Source of the DNA: Pseudomonadota bacterium
Lineage (GTDB): Bacteria > Bdellovibrionota > Bdellovibrionia > Bdellovibrionales > JAEYZS01
Length of the DNA stretch: 6,524 nt
Direction: 5' to 3'
NCBI GenBank assembly: GCA_023427925.1
Contig: JAEYZS010000077.1
Location: forward strand, 1 to 6,524
Positions 5,630 through 6,524 of this stretch are shown here, piece after piece (positions within the stretch are counted from its first letter, which is position 1; every line of letters begins with the position of its first letter). The notes under the pieces were generated by a model that was not told the origin of the DNA, ran no database searches, and worked only from the letters and a program-made list of their open reading frames with translations. The translations under genes and the position numbers were made by a program.

Positions 5630-5646
5630 GCAGCACTGCCTATTTT
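5630..5646 (+). terminator. Weak terminator candidate after crcB
   Basis: A small GCA/TGC stem (5630-5632 with 5637-5639) flanked by A-rich and T-rich runs (AAAAA before, TATTTT after) lies 42 bp past the crcB stop. It is short, and I rate it as possible only. Confidence 0.25.
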
Positions 5647-5652
5647 AAAATC

Positions 5653-5675
5653 CTAATACTTATGATATGTATTAG
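5653..5675. promoter_or_regulatory. Dyad 1: 7-9-7 inverted repeat
   Basis: CTAATAC (5653-5659) is repeated inverted as GTATTAG (5669-5675). The 9-bp spacer is itself almost symmetric (TAT-G-ATA at the core), so 10 of 11 base-pair positions around the centre match. It looks like an operator for a dimeric regulator. Its centre is 43 bp from that of dyad 2. Confidence 0.55.
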
Positions 5676-5693
5676 CGTATCTTATTTAATCAA

Positions 5694-5720
5694 ATTCAAT
5701 ATTTTGGTGTGATATTGAAT
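5694..5720. promoter_or_regulatory. Dyad 2: 9-9-9 inverted repeat overlapping a possible extended -10
   Basis: ATTCAATAT (5694-5702) is repeated inverted without mismatch as ATATTGAAT (5712-5720) across a 9-bp spacer. The right arm and spacer contain TGTGATATT (5708-5716), which reads as an extended -10 promoter element; transcription would then start near 5724. The arrangement would let a protein on the dyad block the promoter. As RNA it would be a 9-bp AT-rich stem. Confidence 0.55.
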
Positions 5721-5765
5721 CCTCAAGCTTGGGGCGGGACCAAATTGGCCTGAAAGAGCTCGAGG
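5721..5765 (+). other. Possible structured mRNA leader
   Basis: CCTCAAGC (5721-5728) pairs with GCTCGAGG (5758-5765) with one A-C mismatch. Inside, TTGG (5729-5732) can pair with CCAA (5740-5743). The segment is clearly richer in G and C than the DNA on either side. It begins where transcription from the possible extended -10 would start and ends 11 nt before the GGAGG ribosome-binding site. I recognise no known riboswitch class in it. Confidence 0.4.
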
Positions 5766-5785
5766 TATTGTAGTTGGAGGTAAAG

Positions 5786-6211
5786 GTGGTTGATATAATG
5801 GATAACGAAATGCTGTCGTCTGTAGGTTCATTACAAACTCTTGATAATAAGAAGTGGAAATGGGAAGACGATAATATTCTTTCAATGAATGAAAGCGAAT
5901 ATCCAAAATTTACTCTGGCTAAAAACAAAGCTCGTTTTTTAAGAATGGTAAATTGGTATAAAGCAAAGCAAGAGTGGCTTGAAGTGGCTCCTCTTTCTGG
6001 AGTAAAAAAACTCTTTAAGCAACAAACTAAGGAGCTTGAAGGCGTTCGCGGCTCTAAGATGGACTATGAAATGGAACTTGAAATGGATACTCTAACTCCA
6101 TCTCAAAAGTCGTACAAAATGGACGAATTAAAAATGTGCGAAATGCACGAGAGAATGGCTGTTTCACTTATTACAAGAATGCAGTTAAAGATCAGATCTG
6201 GCAGACGATAA
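5786..6211 (+). CDS. Small uncharacterised protein, Lys/Glu/Met-rich
   Basis: I do not recognise this protein. From GTG at 5786 it has 141 residues and is soluble by appearance: no signal peptide and no membrane helix. The first 40 residues are polar and acidic (SLQTLDNKKWKWEDDN, then MNESEYPKF). The middle (about 45-90) is basic and aromatic (ARFLRMVNWYKAKQEW, GVKKLFKQQTKELEG). The rest is amphipathic helix with many Met, Lys and Glu residues, possibly coiled-coil, ending in IRSGRR. There is one Cys, so it is not a zinc ribbon. GTG is chosen because a perfect GGAGG lies 5 nt upstream; the ATG at 5798, with AAGGTGG 8 nt upstream, is an almost equal alternative (137 residues). The gene has its own elaborate upstream region and a strong terminator, so it is probably a real, separately controlled gene. 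Confidence 0.7.
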   Translation: MVDIMDNEMLSSVGSLQTLDNKKWKWEDDNILSMNESEYPKFTLAKNKARFLRMVNWYKAKQEWLEVAPLSGVKKLFKQQTKELEGVRGSKMDYEMELEMDTLTPSQKSYKMDELKMCEMHERMAVSLITRMQLKIRSGRR

Positions 6212-6245
6212 TTTAGTTTGTCTACTGATTAATCGAAAGCAAAAC

Positions 6246-6283
6246 AACCCCAGTTGGATATCCCTCTGGGGTTTTTTGTTTTT
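6246..6283 (+). terminator. Rho-independent terminator
   Basis: AACCCCAG (6246-6253) pairs perfectly with CTGGGGTT (6266-6273) around a 12-nt loop, and a T-rich run (TTTTTTGTTTTT) follows. It lies 35 bp after the stop at 6211 and ends the uncharacterised gene. Confidence 0.93.
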
Positions 6284-6524
6284 GGTCGATAGTTAAATTT
6301 GGTATAGATAGGTCAAGAATATTTTTCTGAACAATTATGCCCTTTCAAAGAGAGTTTTGATTAGCAGATGGCTTAAACATGATGGGCGCAATGGAAGCAT
6401 TTATTACCCTCGAAAGATCCCTCAAGGTATTAAAATTGCACTATATTTTGTCTATGATTTTCAATTTCCTGTGGAGATGCATTAATTTCCTAAGAACGAA
6501 TGCTACGCTGTTCATTGTTTTAAC
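6284..6524. other. No convincing gene; one short open frame
   Basis: The stretch after the terminator contains a single open frame on the plus strand from 6312 to the TAA at 6485, with a possible TTG start at 6357 (42 residues, including RWLKHDGRNGSIYYPRKIPQ and ALYFVYDF). Its composition looks protein-like, but there is no ATG at a sensible place and no clear ribosome-binding site. It may be a small protein, the remains of a larger gene, or chance. No RNA gene or repeat is seen here. Confidence 0.3.

Noticed and set aside
5682..5928. Minus-strand open frames across the structured region and the start of the orphan gene
   Set aside because: They are antisense to the orphan gene and its leader, with no start signal; the inverted repeats explain their composition.

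Overview
The window is moderately AT-rich, densely coded Gram-negative DNA. A secreted beta-barrel with a C-terminal Phe, signal-peptide proteins, a CCA-encoding tRNA gene and a textbook Fur box all fit a Gram-negative bacterium. The mix of a CHASE3 kinase, Fur, a NYN nuclease-like protein, a secreted papain-like enzyme and orphan lysine/glutamate-rich proteins, with several TTG/GTG starts, suggests a Bdellovibrionota-type (predatory, formerly deltaproteobacterial) genome. That placement is inference; no marker here proves it.

Layout. 1-816 (-): N-terminal part of a membrane sensor kinase (TM, CHASE3, TM, PAS start), running off the left edge. 817-1105: intergenic with short inverted repeats and a candidate kinase promoter. 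1106-1630 (-): the iron regulator fur. 1631-1851: divergent region with two Fur boxes, one overlapping the fur -10 box, then a separate dyad and candidate promoter facing right. 1852-2373 (+): NYN/LabA-like PIN-fold protein. 2471-2977 (+): GNAT acetyltransferase. 2992-3021: strong hairpin between convergent genes. 3099-3674 (-): outer-membrane beta-barrel. 3675-3949: divergent intergenic with a large hairpin. 3950-4927 (+): secreted protein with a His/Cys pair resembling permuted papain-fold (DUF4105-like) enzymes, from a TTG start. 5003-5079 (-): tRNA-Arg(TCG). 5217-5588 (+): CrcB/FluC fluoride channel. 5589-5785: unusually structured regulatory region with two long dyads and a structured leader. 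5786-6211 (+): orphan small protein with a strong terminator at 6246-6283. 6284-6524: no convincing gene, only a short open frame.

How the genes relate. This is mostly a chromosomal patchwork of single-gene units. The best supported regulatory story is fur autorepression through the tandem Fur boxes. I see no complete defence system, mobile element or CRISPR array. The least explained part is 5650-5785, where two dyads with the same 9-nt spacing, 43 bp apart centre to centre, and a potential mRNA-leader hairpin stand upstream of a protein I cannot assign.
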